Source: Baffinella frigidus (Eukaryota > Cryptophyceae > Cryptomonadales > Baffinellaceae). From it: a DNA stretch of 11,017 nucleotides. A program made the translations under genes and the position numbers. A model generated the notes under the pieces. That model had not been told where the DNA came from, made no database searches, and worked only from the letters and a program-made list of their open reading frames with translations. Below are positions 1-6,490 of this stretch, piece by piece. Each line of letters opens with the position of its first letter. Position 1 is the first letter of the stretch. The DNA is taken from positions 195,621-206,637 of the forward strand of contig MU646736.1 of the NCBI GenBank assembly GCA_026770585.1, written 5' to 3'.

Positions 1-11
1 CCTCTCCGCAC

Positions 12-1939
12 CTGCTCGTGCTTGTACTCATGTCCGTTGATCTCGAAGGTGACGTCCGGGAGGAGGCACTGCATCGTGGCAGGCTTCCCCGTCATGATGC
101 ACGTCTTCGGCCCGTCCTGTCGGGGGAACGATCACGCGTCAGCGCCAAACACGCGTCAGCACACGCGTCAGCACAGCCGTCAGCACAGCCGTCAGCACAG
201 CCGTCAGCATAGCCATGCGGGGCACAGGCTTCATTATGCACCTCTTCGGCCCGTCCTGTCACGCGAACGATCACGCGACAGCACAGGCATCAGCACAGGC
301 GTTAGCACAGCCGGCCAGAGCCGAAAACGTCAGCGTCACTGGAAGACGCGTCAGAACACGCGTCAGCACACGCGTCAGGGGCACAGGCGTCAGAGCCACA
401 CGCGTCAGGGGCACAGGCGTCAGGGTCACAGACAGGTCTTGGGACCGTCCTGTTGGGTCAGCGAACAGCCTTCAGGGCCACCCGAGACGACTGGGGAGGG
501 TGCATGCTGGGACCAATTAAGGCGAGTCTCTCTCGGAGGGGGGACGCGCACGAAGGAGGAGCGTAAGGAGAAAGGCGACGGGGAGGGAGGAACGGGACCT
601 AAAAAAACAGGTCCAGTTGGTCTGTGAAGGGAGGGGACCAGTGGTTCCGGGGGAGGGACGGGACCACGATCCCACGATTTGTACCACGTATAATAGAGAA
701 GACTCCAGACGGGATTTACGTTGACGATTTTGTGGATCTCTTCGCTGGAGGGTAGCTGGAGGGAGGGACGGGACCTGGGTGTCCGAGGAGGCGGTGTACT
801 CGCAGCGGCACCACTTGAAGAGCACCGAGTCGTCATCGTCCGTTACCTGCTCCCTCATCTCACAGTCAGCCACGACAACCCAACGCCGCCCCACTCGCAC
901 TGTCGAACACCGCAGCGGTCTCATACTTTGCACTGACACCAGCCTCTCACTGGACCCTGAGGTGACAGCCGTGCCAAATCCCACACCCGCAAGGACGGCA
1001 CTGCCGAGCAGAAGAGATCACGGCCCGGCTGCAGCACCGTCCCCCCCCCCCAAGGGGCAGATACCCGTGTGCGTTCCCAGGGGACGCAGCGCCAGCTCTA
1101 GCCAGCCTGCAGAGGGGAAGCCCCCTCCCAGCCAGAGGGTGTCTACACCTGCTGCCGCCCCTCCCACTCTCCACGTCTCACCCCCACACGTTTTGCCCCC
1201 CACCCCACCCCCCACCCCCTCCCCCCACCGCCAACATCCAGGCCTCTGCGCGCCGCTGCAGTTCCCCCCAAGTTGTTCTGGTATGTGCTCTGATGGGTGA
1301 TGCTCCCCATGCAGAAGAAATCAAGGCAGCCGGGACACGCGTCACCAGAAGCGCCCAGGGGGGCGACCAAGAGCTCTTTGGGGGGGGGGCGACCTGGCGG
1401 CTCTGGCCGTTGGCAAACTGGATCAGGACATACGGCTCGATCTCCACGCCTGTTGGAAGGTGGGGTCCCAGGGTCAGCGTTTCAAGACACCCCACTCCTC
1501 GCTCGGCTGCTGGCACATGGCCGCCGCCGCCGCAGAGCACACCCTCTCTGCTGCGGTCGCAGGCACGCGACGCGCCACCCCGCGCGGCCTGTCTGTGCAT
1601 GGAGGCTGGGAGTAGGGGGTGGGGGGGCGGTCGCGGGCGGGTTCCTTCGATCGGCACGGAGTTCAGCAATTCTGCGCGGAGCACGCTTGGAGGCGAATCG
1701 GCCTGCATCGAAAAGCGAGCTGCCTCGGAGAGCTGCCGACCTCCAATTGCATGAGGCGCCTCCCCCTGCCACACCACACCCCGGCGAGTCAGAGCCCATT
1801 CCAGCTCCGACCAGCACCTCGAATGTCTAGGATCCCAAGGATTCAAAGGCAAGTGAATGAGGGGCGGTGCGGTTCGTGGCTCACCAAGGGGAGGGATGTA
1901 GCCCGCTTGTAAGCCGGCGGCACCTGCGAGTCTCCGAGT
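12..1939 (-). CDS. Unrecognised multi-exon gene, partial (four exons, continues past the left edge)
   Basis: I do not recognise this protein. Proposed minus-strand exons are 1939-1885, 1449-1394, 846-775 and 116-12. Donors are CTTG/gtgagc, CAG/gtcgcc, CAG/gtcccg and CAG/gtgcgg; each acceptor ends in AG, most after pyrimidines. Lengths 55, 56, 72 and 105 join in one open frame: the first junction splits a Gly codon (G plus GC) and the next two are phase 0. The product contains GYIPPLG-VEIEPYVLIQFANG, then VTDDDDSVLFKWCRCEYTAS, then DGPKTCIMTGKPATMQCLLP and DVTFEINGHEYKHEQ. Four Cys and alternating hydrophobic/polar residues suggest a beta-rich domain (inference). The start codon was not found; it may lie upstream of 1939 on this strand. 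The first exon (1885-1939) is the least certain; the exons at 775-846 and 12-116 are the best supported because they read clearly as protein and are bounded by good splice sites. Confidence 0.5.
134..430. repeat. 12-bp minisatellite (CGTCAGCACAGC and variants)
   Basis: Tandem 12-mers CGTCAGCACAGC, with variants CGTCAGCACACG and CGTCAGGGGCAC, fill 134-212 and 279-430, interrupted by a duplicated unique block at 220-270. At 371-423 they form a 30-bp higher-order unit seen twice. On the minus strand the period equals four codons and would read as repeated T-A-V-L, so open frames through it are expected by chance. Confidence 0.85.
220..255 (-). repeat. Decayed second copy of the exon start at 116
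   Basis: On the minus strand the acceptor tgacag is followed by codons for DGPKRCIMKPVP, matching DGPKTCIMTGKPA of the exon at 116-12 after a 6-base deletion (ACGGGG missing). Upstream intronic bases are also shared (cgtgatcgttc). If spliced here, the frame runs into the minisatellite and stops at TGA (142-144), so this is a remnant or a poison exon rather than a functional exon. Confidence 0.7.
426..449 (-). repeat. Third copy of the exon start, with an immediate stop
   Basis: On the minus strand the acceptor ccaacag is followed by codons for DGPKTCL and then TGA at 428-426. The first six residues are identical to those of the exon at 116-12, with GGT and CCC as synonymous Gly and Pro codons. 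It is the first acceptor met after the donor at 775, so use of it would truncate the protein. Confidence 0.65.
583..776. repeat. Three spaced copies of a GGGAGGGACGGGACC motif
   Basis: The 15-mer occurs at about 654-668 and 761-775, with a one-base variant near 583-600. The copy at 761-775 spans the 5' splice site of the exon at 846-775 (minus: CAG/gtcccgtccctccc). The others lie within the intron and would act as decoy or duplicated donors. Confidence 0.6.
847..1393 (-). other. Intron of the minus-strand gene
   Basis: This 547-base stretch lies between the exons at 1449-1394 and 846-775. It is low-complexity and C-rich on the plus strand, with several poly-C runs near 1040, 1195-1225 and a G run at 1379-1389. 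I see no convincing exon, although an additional small one cannot be excluded. Its two ends both read CAG/GT (CAG/gtcgcc at the 5' end, CAG/GTAACG at the 3' end). Confidence 0.35.
1450..1884 (-). other. Probable intron of the minus-strand gene
   Basis: Bounded by a strong donor CTTG/gtgagc (minus, 1885/1884) and an acceptor ccaccttccaacag (minus, 1450). The interior is GC-rich with CCG trinucleotide runs near 1520 and poly-G near 1615-1630. The long open frames here on several strands reflect the lack of AT-rich stop codons. No other exon was recognised. Confidence 0.35.
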
Positions 1940-2494
1940 CTGACCCACAAAAAAAATTCAGCCGAAACTCATCGCACACCTCCCACCCAACTATTCTCCT
2001 CCCGGATCCAGAATCATGCAACGCGGAGGCCAGCGCAGCTCAAACGCGAACATTTCGAGCAAGGGCCACGGTCGCACGGCCCAGCTCCCAAACAGCCAAG
2101 ATCCGCGGAAGATCACACAAGTGGAAGACCCCATTTCCCAGACGGGGGCCGAGGGGCTGCAGGGAGGATCGCGCATGGAGTGGGCCAAGACACCTGCCTG
2201 CTCCGCCACCTCCAACCCCGAAACCGCCTGCTCCTGCAACGGTAAAGAGAAGACCGTCTTTATCCCCAACCTGCTTTCCACCTCTCAGCATGCCCACCCG
2301 TCACGGTCAAGCAGCATCTAACCAGTCCCTCCCCCTTCGCGATGTGTGTGGGAAGCGACTTTTAAAATCGAGGGGCATTGTAAAATGTCAGTCAACGAAT
2401 GACTTTGTCAAAGTCAACATCCGGAACCCAAGACCTGAACACAGGGTTCAGGAGAGTTGATGGTCAAAGAATCCTTCAAGGACGATTCGTGGCG
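1940..2494. other. Gap between divergent genes; possible shared 5' region
   Basis: Lies between the most upstream exon found for the minus-strand gene and the start codon of the plus-strand fibrillin-like gene. It should hold the promoter of the plus-strand gene and perhaps missing 5' exons of the minus-strand gene. No TATA box or other core promoter element is convincing. A near-perfect palindrome, TGACTTTG-T-CAAAGTCA, sits at 2400-2416, about 80 bases upstream of the ATG. Related GTCAAC words surround it (2392-2418). Confidence 0.3.
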
Positions 2495-4724
2495 ATGAGA
2501 GGCCTCCTCTCGGTTCTCCTCCTCCTCTGCCTCACCCGCCAAGCCGCCACATTCTCACCAATCCTGGGGGCCACCCGCGCTGCTCTCCCGCATCGTCTTT
2601 GCGCTAGCCCGCGTTTGGGTCTTCGTCTGGCGCGATGCAGCGCCGGGGCCGAGTTGGGCGACATCGTTCAGCGTGCAGCGCTGCGGCGCGCTGAGGCTGC
2701 CGAGATCCTCCCGGCGCTGGAGGAGCTGCTAGCGACCAAGCCGCAGGTAGTAGCCCGCCCCCTTCCTCGAGGACAACCCTCGTTGAGGACACACCCGCGT
2801 TCCACAAGGTGGAAGGCTCCTGTGTCTGGCGGGAACTGCGGCACGTGGCAAGACCCGCTGGAGGTAGTTTCCAGAGGGGGGCTATTTCTGCATTGATGTG
2901 TCTTGATGGGGGGCCTTTGGCGTGCCGGGTGAGTTGTGGGGTGTCAACTGAAGCGCGGTGGCGCTGGCAGCTGGGGGCGATTGGGGAGGAGGACATCGCG
3001 GGGGAGTTCGAGCTGGTCTTCTCCTCGGCGGTCGCCAACGTGCTGCCCTCAGCTCCCCGGACATGCTGCCCCCAGCCCCCCCGAGCATGCTGCCCTGCGC
3101 CTCACCGAACATGCTGCCCTCAGCCCCCCGAACATGCTGCCCTGCGCCCCAGCGAACATGCTGCCCTACCCTGAGCCTCCGAACAAGCTACGCTGAGCCC
3201 CCCCGAAAAAAATGCGTCGGCACTCGTGCATGGTCATTTCGCGGGGAGGTTGAGTGCACAAGGCTCTGGACACGTGACTAACTTTTCACTCACCCGCACC
3301 GGGCCCTGACGGTTCACACCTTCTAGCGCTGCCTGAGTTAATCTGGGCTCCTCATTAAATACGTTGAGATCAGGACTCCGTACACACGCTCAAGTACAAA
3401 ACCAATCTTGATGTAGAGGAACCCAGATTAATTGAGGCAGAGGCAGACCTTGGTAGCAACGGTTGGAGAGGTGAATGGGTGCGACGCCGGCAGGTGCCGT
3501 TTCTCAAGGGCTTCTTCCCGAACAAGGAGATCCTCTCCTTCGACTTGCAAGCCAAGGTCCGACCACCAACAATCCGAAGCATCTTTCATCTCAGAGCATG
3601 TATTAATTAACACGATTTTCCTGCCAACGAAATTTACTACACAAATGCTTTACTATTACTAGTACTAGCATGATCCAATTGTGTAGTAATTTTCGTTGGC
3701 AGAAAGGCATTAATTAATACGTTCTCTCAGATAAGCTTAGATCGGGTATCCAAGGACGGGGTTTCCCCCAGGCGATACACTTTAAAGTGTATCCGCCATT
3801 TATCCACCCCCCTAGAAAAACCTAAGTCGCTAGGCATGTCCCACCGTAGGTTCCTATGGAAAGAATATCTGACGCTCCCTGACACGAAACGCGATGTTTC
3901 GGGTTTGCTGGTGGTCTACAGCACCCACAGGGATCCCAGCTGAAGGCAGGCTACACCCACTCAGGCTCAGTCGCTGATGGGGCGGGACTTGGACTAACAC
4001 CATTGCATGCACGGTTGACTTACCGATATAGTTGACTTAGCGATCGAATTGCGCGTTGCAAGGGTACCTCGACTACAAGACGGCTGCGCATGCAGGAGTA
4101 GTCCTGGCTCTCATAGCTACGACTACTGCATGCTCTTGGGTATCGTGGGTATCGGCCTACTGTAGGGTCCTAGGGGGGGGGCGTTGTCATATTGTTAAGG
4201 TACGGGGTTTGCTCGCGAGTAAAGACACGCACCGTGCATCGGGGTGTCCCAAGCTCCTGGGAAGAGGCCTACTGTAGGACCATCGGGCGTCGACATGTTG
4301 GAGTAACGCACGGAGGAGGGGTGGTCCACGCCCGGTCACAAATCAGAATTTAAATTGAGGCTCCCTCCTTTTAAAGGTGTTTCCTGGAACAAACGAAACA
4401 TTATTGCGCATGGCAATGGCTCCAATTGCTGACTTTGGGCGTGTTCCCTGAGAAAAAAATCAAAACTAACTATAGGCAAAATCCCACTTGTGACCTGGCG
4501 TGGGTCTGTCAAGTAAGGTTACCGTTACCCTATGGTCTCGTCCCACCTCTCCCCCCGGCTCCATACCGCGGTCGTGCATGTCAACTTAACACACCTCGCC
4601 TTCCCCCCCTACGAAGGTACTGAAGCTGGAGATTGAGATCCTGCCGTTCCTCCCGAAAATCAACGTGATCGGAAACGGCCTCGTCTTCGACCCCGCAGCC
4701 TCCACCCTCACCTACCAAGTCAAG
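2495..4724 (+). CDS. Probable plastid-targeted PAP/fibrillin-like protein, partial gene model
   Basis: Proposed exons 2495-2746, 2971-3039, 3494-3556 and 4617-4724, all phase 0 (84, 23, 21 and 36 codons). Residues 1-19 (MRGLLSVLLLLCLTRQAAT) form a signal peptide, with Phe20 at the likely cleavage site (ATFSP) and then an Arg-rich, acid-poor transit region to about residue 46. An amphipathic helix follows (AEAAEILPALEELLATKP), then IAGEFELVFSSAVAN, VPFLKGFFPNKEILSFDLQA and LPFLPKINVIGNGLVFDPAA. This order (helix, G-E-F-E-L-x-F-S-S strand, short strands) resembles plastid-lipid-associated/fibrillin domains, which bind lipid in plastoglobules and thylakoids; the family call comes from recalled pattern and is tentative. 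The Met at 2495 was chosen because the hydrophobic leader starts there; an in-frame ATG at 2399 would add 32 non-hydrophobic residues. The C-terminal exon was not found; reading through the last donor adds 28 residues to TAA at 4809-4811. Confidence 0.55.
2747..2970 (+). other. Intron 1 of the fibrillin-like gene
   Basis: Starts CAG/gtagta and ends gcgctggcag/CTG. Removing it joins LLATKPQ to LGAIGEEDIAGEF in frame. An alternative small exon (from about 2807, reading VEGSCVWRELRH) is possible but does not resemble the expected domain. Confidence 0.45.
3040..3195. repeat. Intronic minisatellite of about 23 bp (CATGCTGCCCT units)
   Basis: About seven units built around CATGCTGCCCTCAGCCCCCC and CATGCTGCCCTGCGCC. 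The first unit begins at the intron 2 donor (gtgctgccctcag), so the array grew from the exon-intron boundary. Several units contain CAG followed by C, giving repeated weak acceptors. The Cys/Pro-rich peptides read from it appear in all three frames and are not coding. Confidence 0.8.
3588..3732. mobile_element. 145-bp foldback element (MITE-like), family A copy 1
   Basis: Left arm begins ATCTCAGAGCATGTATTAAT; the right arm is its reverse complement with three differences over the outer 23 bases. An inner 23-base arm (3622-3644, CCAACGAAATTTACTACACA) pairs with 3679-3701 with one mismatch. The centre is TACTATTACTAGTACTA. No coding capacity. No clear target-site duplication. Confidence 0.8.
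3774..3793. repeat. 20-bp perfect palindrome
   Basis: GATACACTTTAAAGTGTATC is exactly self-complementary, and flanking GGC and GCC extend the pairing with one offset base. It could form a cruciform or be a dimeric protein-binding site. It lies inside intron 3 of the fibrillin-like gene. Its function is unknown. Confidence 0.85.
4061..4206. mobile_element. Decayed relative of the 122-bp CAGGGGTACC element
   Basis: Left end AGGGTACCTCGACTACAAGA resembles the termini at 6295 and 7571; the right end (ctactgtagggtcctaggg, poly-G, gcgttgtcat, aaggtac) resembles their right halves. It is interrupted by a diverged, partly palindromic centre (gcatgcagGAGTAGTC...GACTACTgcatgc). Probably an old or rearranged copy. 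Confidence 0.45.
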
Positions 4725-4966
4725 GTGCCTCCGCCCTCTAATCCAGAAACCGTTGGAGGAGGACTTATTTGGACTCCACTCGGTGCAAAATTTACAATGC
4801 AAAACAACTAAGCCCCTTTAAAAACACCCGAAACTACTCTAGAAATCTTTGAGAAAGCGAAGTCTGCCGCACAACCGCGATGCAAGTCCCTCTCGAACGT
4901 ACGATATTTGCATTACCTCACCTGCCAAGTCAAGGTGGTGCCTCCACCCAAACCTACCAAGTCACG
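4706..4966 (+). repeat. Three copies of the exon 4 end and donor site
   Basis: CCTCACCTACCAAGTCAAG/gtgcctccgccc (4706-4724 and on) recurs as CCTCACCTGCCAAGTCAAG/gtggtgcctccaccc (4916-4934 and on) and as CCTACCAAGTCACG/gtccttcctgcc (4953-4966 and on). Each copy keeps the coding tail and the adjacent intronic bases, giving serial donor-like sites. The first is taken as the true exon end because it continues a long coherent reading frame. Confidence 0.7.
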
Positions 4967-5599
4967 GTCCTTCCTGCCACCAGCAACCCGTAGCAGCTTA
5001 AAAGGCTCCTCTGACGGAATACAGGAGTTCTATGCATTCCTAGGACCCTACGGTAGGAAATCCGTAGGGACCTAGGAATATCCTAAGCCAGATAGGACGC
5101 GACAGTCAAGAGTTTCCTTGGATTTTTACCAGGAATCAAGGGCTTGGGAAACCCAGGGTAAGCTGCTACGAATTGCTGGCGTGCGACCCGATCCTCACAC
5201 GTTCCCCAAGTTTCTTTCGCGCCCCAGGCTGAGTCGCCGACGGGCCGAGAATTAGAACAAGGCTCTTGGATCTAGAATCGACCATCGAGTTGGGTTCCCT
5301 CTGGTATCATTTCCTTTTAGTGGCTTCTTGGCCTCGAGGGCGCCCACAGAACAAGTTCCAGTGTCCGCCTATCCACAAAGCGGGCTTCGAAGGGATTTTC
5401 GGCCCAAATCGGGCCACCTGTCCGTTACCTTATCCGTAGGAACCCCCCCTATGCCCCTACGGATTTCGTACCCTCGGGTCGTAGGTCTTCGAAGTCCGCT
5501 GCGTGGGTTGGGAGCTCCAAGAACCTCAAGGACCTGAGCGATTGAGCGCTCCTCGAGATTGAATTTCCGCGTGTCAGCGCACCCTTATCCGGGGAAACA
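4967..5599. other. Non-coding stretch with dispersed repeat fragments
   Basis: No exon is recognisable. It contains the inverted repeat at 5036-5079. A fragment near 5226-5262 (caggctgagtcgccgacggg) resembles 3962-3984 (caggctcagtcgctgatggg), so an older repeat occurs on both sides of exon 4. CCTACGG-type words recur at 5420-5490. Confidence 0.4.
5036..5079. repeat. 18-bp inverted repeat with CCTAGG/CCTACGG core
   Basis: ATTCCTAGGACCCTACGG (5036-5053) pairs with CCGTAGGGACCTAGGAAT (5062-5079) with one mismatch and an 8-base loop. The same CCTAGG...TAC(G/A)G vocabulary occurs in the elements at 4061, 6295, 7571 and 9347. Confidence 0.8.
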
Positions 5600-5709
5600 T
5601 ATTTTTGTTTCATTTGATTCCAATGAAAATTACTACACGAATGATTTAATATTACTACCAAGAACGAATTGTGTAGTAATTTTTATTGCCACCCAATCAA
5701 AGAAAAATA
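5600..5709. mobile_element. Foldback element, family A copy 2 (shorter)
   Basis: Inner arms AATGAAAATTACTACACGAA and TTGTGTAGTAATTTTTATTG match those of the copy at 3588. Outer arms TTTGATT/AATCAAA and TATTTTT/AAAAATA extend the inverted repeat with gaps. The centre TTTAATATTACTAC resembles that of copy 1. No coding capacity. Outer ends differ from copy 1, so the boundaries are approximate. Confidence 0.7.
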
Positions 5710-5839
5710 GGGTTCCCCGGACCCCCCCCCCCCAGAGAGCCCACCACAGGGGATGCTCGAAAGGCAGAACGCACAACGCGCGTAGGGTGGTCCCAGCCTC
5801 TTAGGACAGGCCTCCTCTTCGCTCCTACGGCTGGTGTGG

Positions 5840-6060
5840 ACCTTGTTTTCGAGCAACCCCTGGAGCCTCAAGAGACGAGTGTTCTTGCCATGGGGTGTGT
5901 GCTTGACGTGGGGTGTGTGCTTGACGTGGTGTGTGAGTGTTGTTGATGCGGGGTGTGCTGGACCTTGTTGTCGAGGCCCGTTCCTGACGTTGTGCGAATG
6001 GAACATGAGGGGCTGCCGCACCTTGTTCTCAAGTAACCTCCGTACCTCCAAACGACGAAT
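5840..6060 (-). repeat. Diverged tandem copies of a segment encoding LLENKV (minus strand)
   Basis: Segments 5840-5880 and 6020-6060 are 41 bases each and identical at 29. On the minus strand both read LLENKV with three differences, all at third codon positions (TTG/TTA, CTC/CTT, GAA/GAG), preceded by TRLLRLQG or IRRLEVRR. A third, weaker copy near 5961-5975 reads LDNKV. This looks like debris of a repeated coding element; no family is recognised. Confidence 0.55.
5892..5927. repeat. 18-bp tandem duplication
   Basis: GGGGTGTGTGCTTGACGT occurs twice head to tail (5892-5909 and 5910-5927), with partial further similarity at 5928-5935. The period is a multiple of three and reads VKHTPH twice on the minus strand. 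Confidence 0.9.
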
Positions 6061-6125
6061 CATCCCCGTTCCTGACAAGAGCTTGATATCTGAGCATGCA
6101 TCAAGCTTGACAATGTCGTGTCGAC

Positions 6126-6175
6126 TGTCGTGTTTTCGTGCTCGTTTCAATGTCGTGTTTTTGTGCTCGTTTCAA
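6126..6175 (+). repeat. 25-bp tandem duplication
   Basis: TGTCGTGTTTTCGTGCTCGT plus TTCAA (6126-6150) is repeated at 6151-6175 with one difference. The region is T/G-rich and abuts an AATAAA hexamer. Confidence 0.9.
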
Positions 6176-6179
6176 TAAA
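6174..6179 (+). promoter_or_regulatory. Possible poly(A) signal AATAAA
   Basis: AATAAA lies at the end of a T/G-rich tandem repeat and is followed by TG/T-rich sequence (gtggtttctctctgatc and later a T6 run near 6214). It could end the transcript of the fibrillin-like gene, but no last exon ties it to that gene, and many algae do not use this hexamer. Confidence 0.25.
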
Positions 6180-6294
6180 GTGGTTTCTCTCTGATCAGGA
6201 GGGGAGTCTTCTGTCTTTTTTGTTATTACTCCCCATACAGGTCCTAGCTAGGCCCTTACGCCTTGAGTTGAGTGATACATAAGTCTACGCGCCT

Positions 6295-6416
6295 TACAGG
6301 GGTACCTCGCTAATAAGACACCGCCCCCCCCTAGGACCCTCCAGTAGCCATATGCCTAGGGCCCTATCATGATCCTAGGGGGGGGGGCGGTTTCTTATGA
6401 GCGAGGTACCCCTGTA
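6295..6416. mobile_element. 122-bp MITE-like element, family B copy 1
   Basis: Ends are perfect inverted repeats: TACAGGGGTACCTCGCT at the left and AGCGAGGTACCCCTGTA at the right, extending with one indel through ATAAGA and a C/G homopolymer run. If the arm starts at CAGGGG, the flanking TA is a target duplication, as in Tc1/mariner-type non-autonomous elements. The centre carries CCTAGG words. No coding capacity. Confidence 0.85.
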
Positions 6417-6490
6417 ATGAAACGCGCCCGCCTCGGAACAGGAGGGGCAGGAGCCGACTGTCTGGGAGCTCTTCTACGCCGCGGACGGGG

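Larger units (their letters stand above)
117..774 (-). other. Intron of the minus-strand gene, repeat-filled
   Basis: This 658-base intron lies between the exons at 846-775 and 116-12 and has little coding potential. It holds a 12-bp minisatellite, two decayed copies of the downstream exon start and extra copies of the sequence at its own 5' splice site. Open frames seen here on the plus strand, including the 201-codon one at 22-627, follow the repeat period and look accidental. Confidence 0.45.
3557..4616 (+). other. Intron 3 of the fibrillin-like gene, carrying transposon relics
   Basis: Starts AAG/gtccga and ends cgccttccccccctacgaag/GTACTG, a strong pyrimidine-rich acceptor. Both borders show AAG/GT. 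The intron carries an inverted-repeat element (3588-3732), a 20-bp palindrome (3774-3793) and a decayed element (4061-4206). 4207-4616 contains no recognisable feature apart from AT-richer patches near 4345-4490. Confidence 0.45.
5710..6294. other. Stretch with a decayed minus-strand coding repeat and a possible transcript end
   Basis: Begins with a C13 run near 5722. Minus-strand frame 6150-5683 is open for 155 codons but lacks a convincing ATG and contains internally repeated segments, so I treat it as a relic rather than a gene. Contains the repeats listed at 5840-6060, 5892-5927 and 6126-6175 and a short hairpin AGCTTGAT/ATCAAGCT (6080-6107). Confidence 0.35.

Noticed and set aside
134-430. 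Possible CRISPR-like array
   Set aside because: Units are contiguous 12-mers without unique spacers, and the setting is eukaryotic intron.
22-627. 201-codon plus-strand open frame
   Set aside because: It runs through a 12-bp (in-frame) minisatellite and is rich in Arg/His/Gln from the repeat; the opposite strand has a better splice-bounded exon at 12-116.
779-1300. 173-codon plus-strand Pro/Ser-rich frame
   Set aside because: Low-complexity C-rich sequence opposite intron and exon of the minus-strand gene; no start context or domain.
1178-1948. 256-codon minus-strand open frame as a single gene
   Set aside because: Only two short segments of it look protein-like, and both are bounded by good splice sites; the rest is GC-rich filler.
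2936-3281. Cys/Pro-rich peptides over the CATGCTGCCC repeat
   Set aside because: All frames are open because of the repeat; this region follows the intron 2 donor.
4725-4811. Read-through tail of exon 4 as the true C-terminus
   Set aside because: The 28 added residues do not look like a fibrillin end, and a donor-like site sits at 4724/4725; kept as an alternative only.
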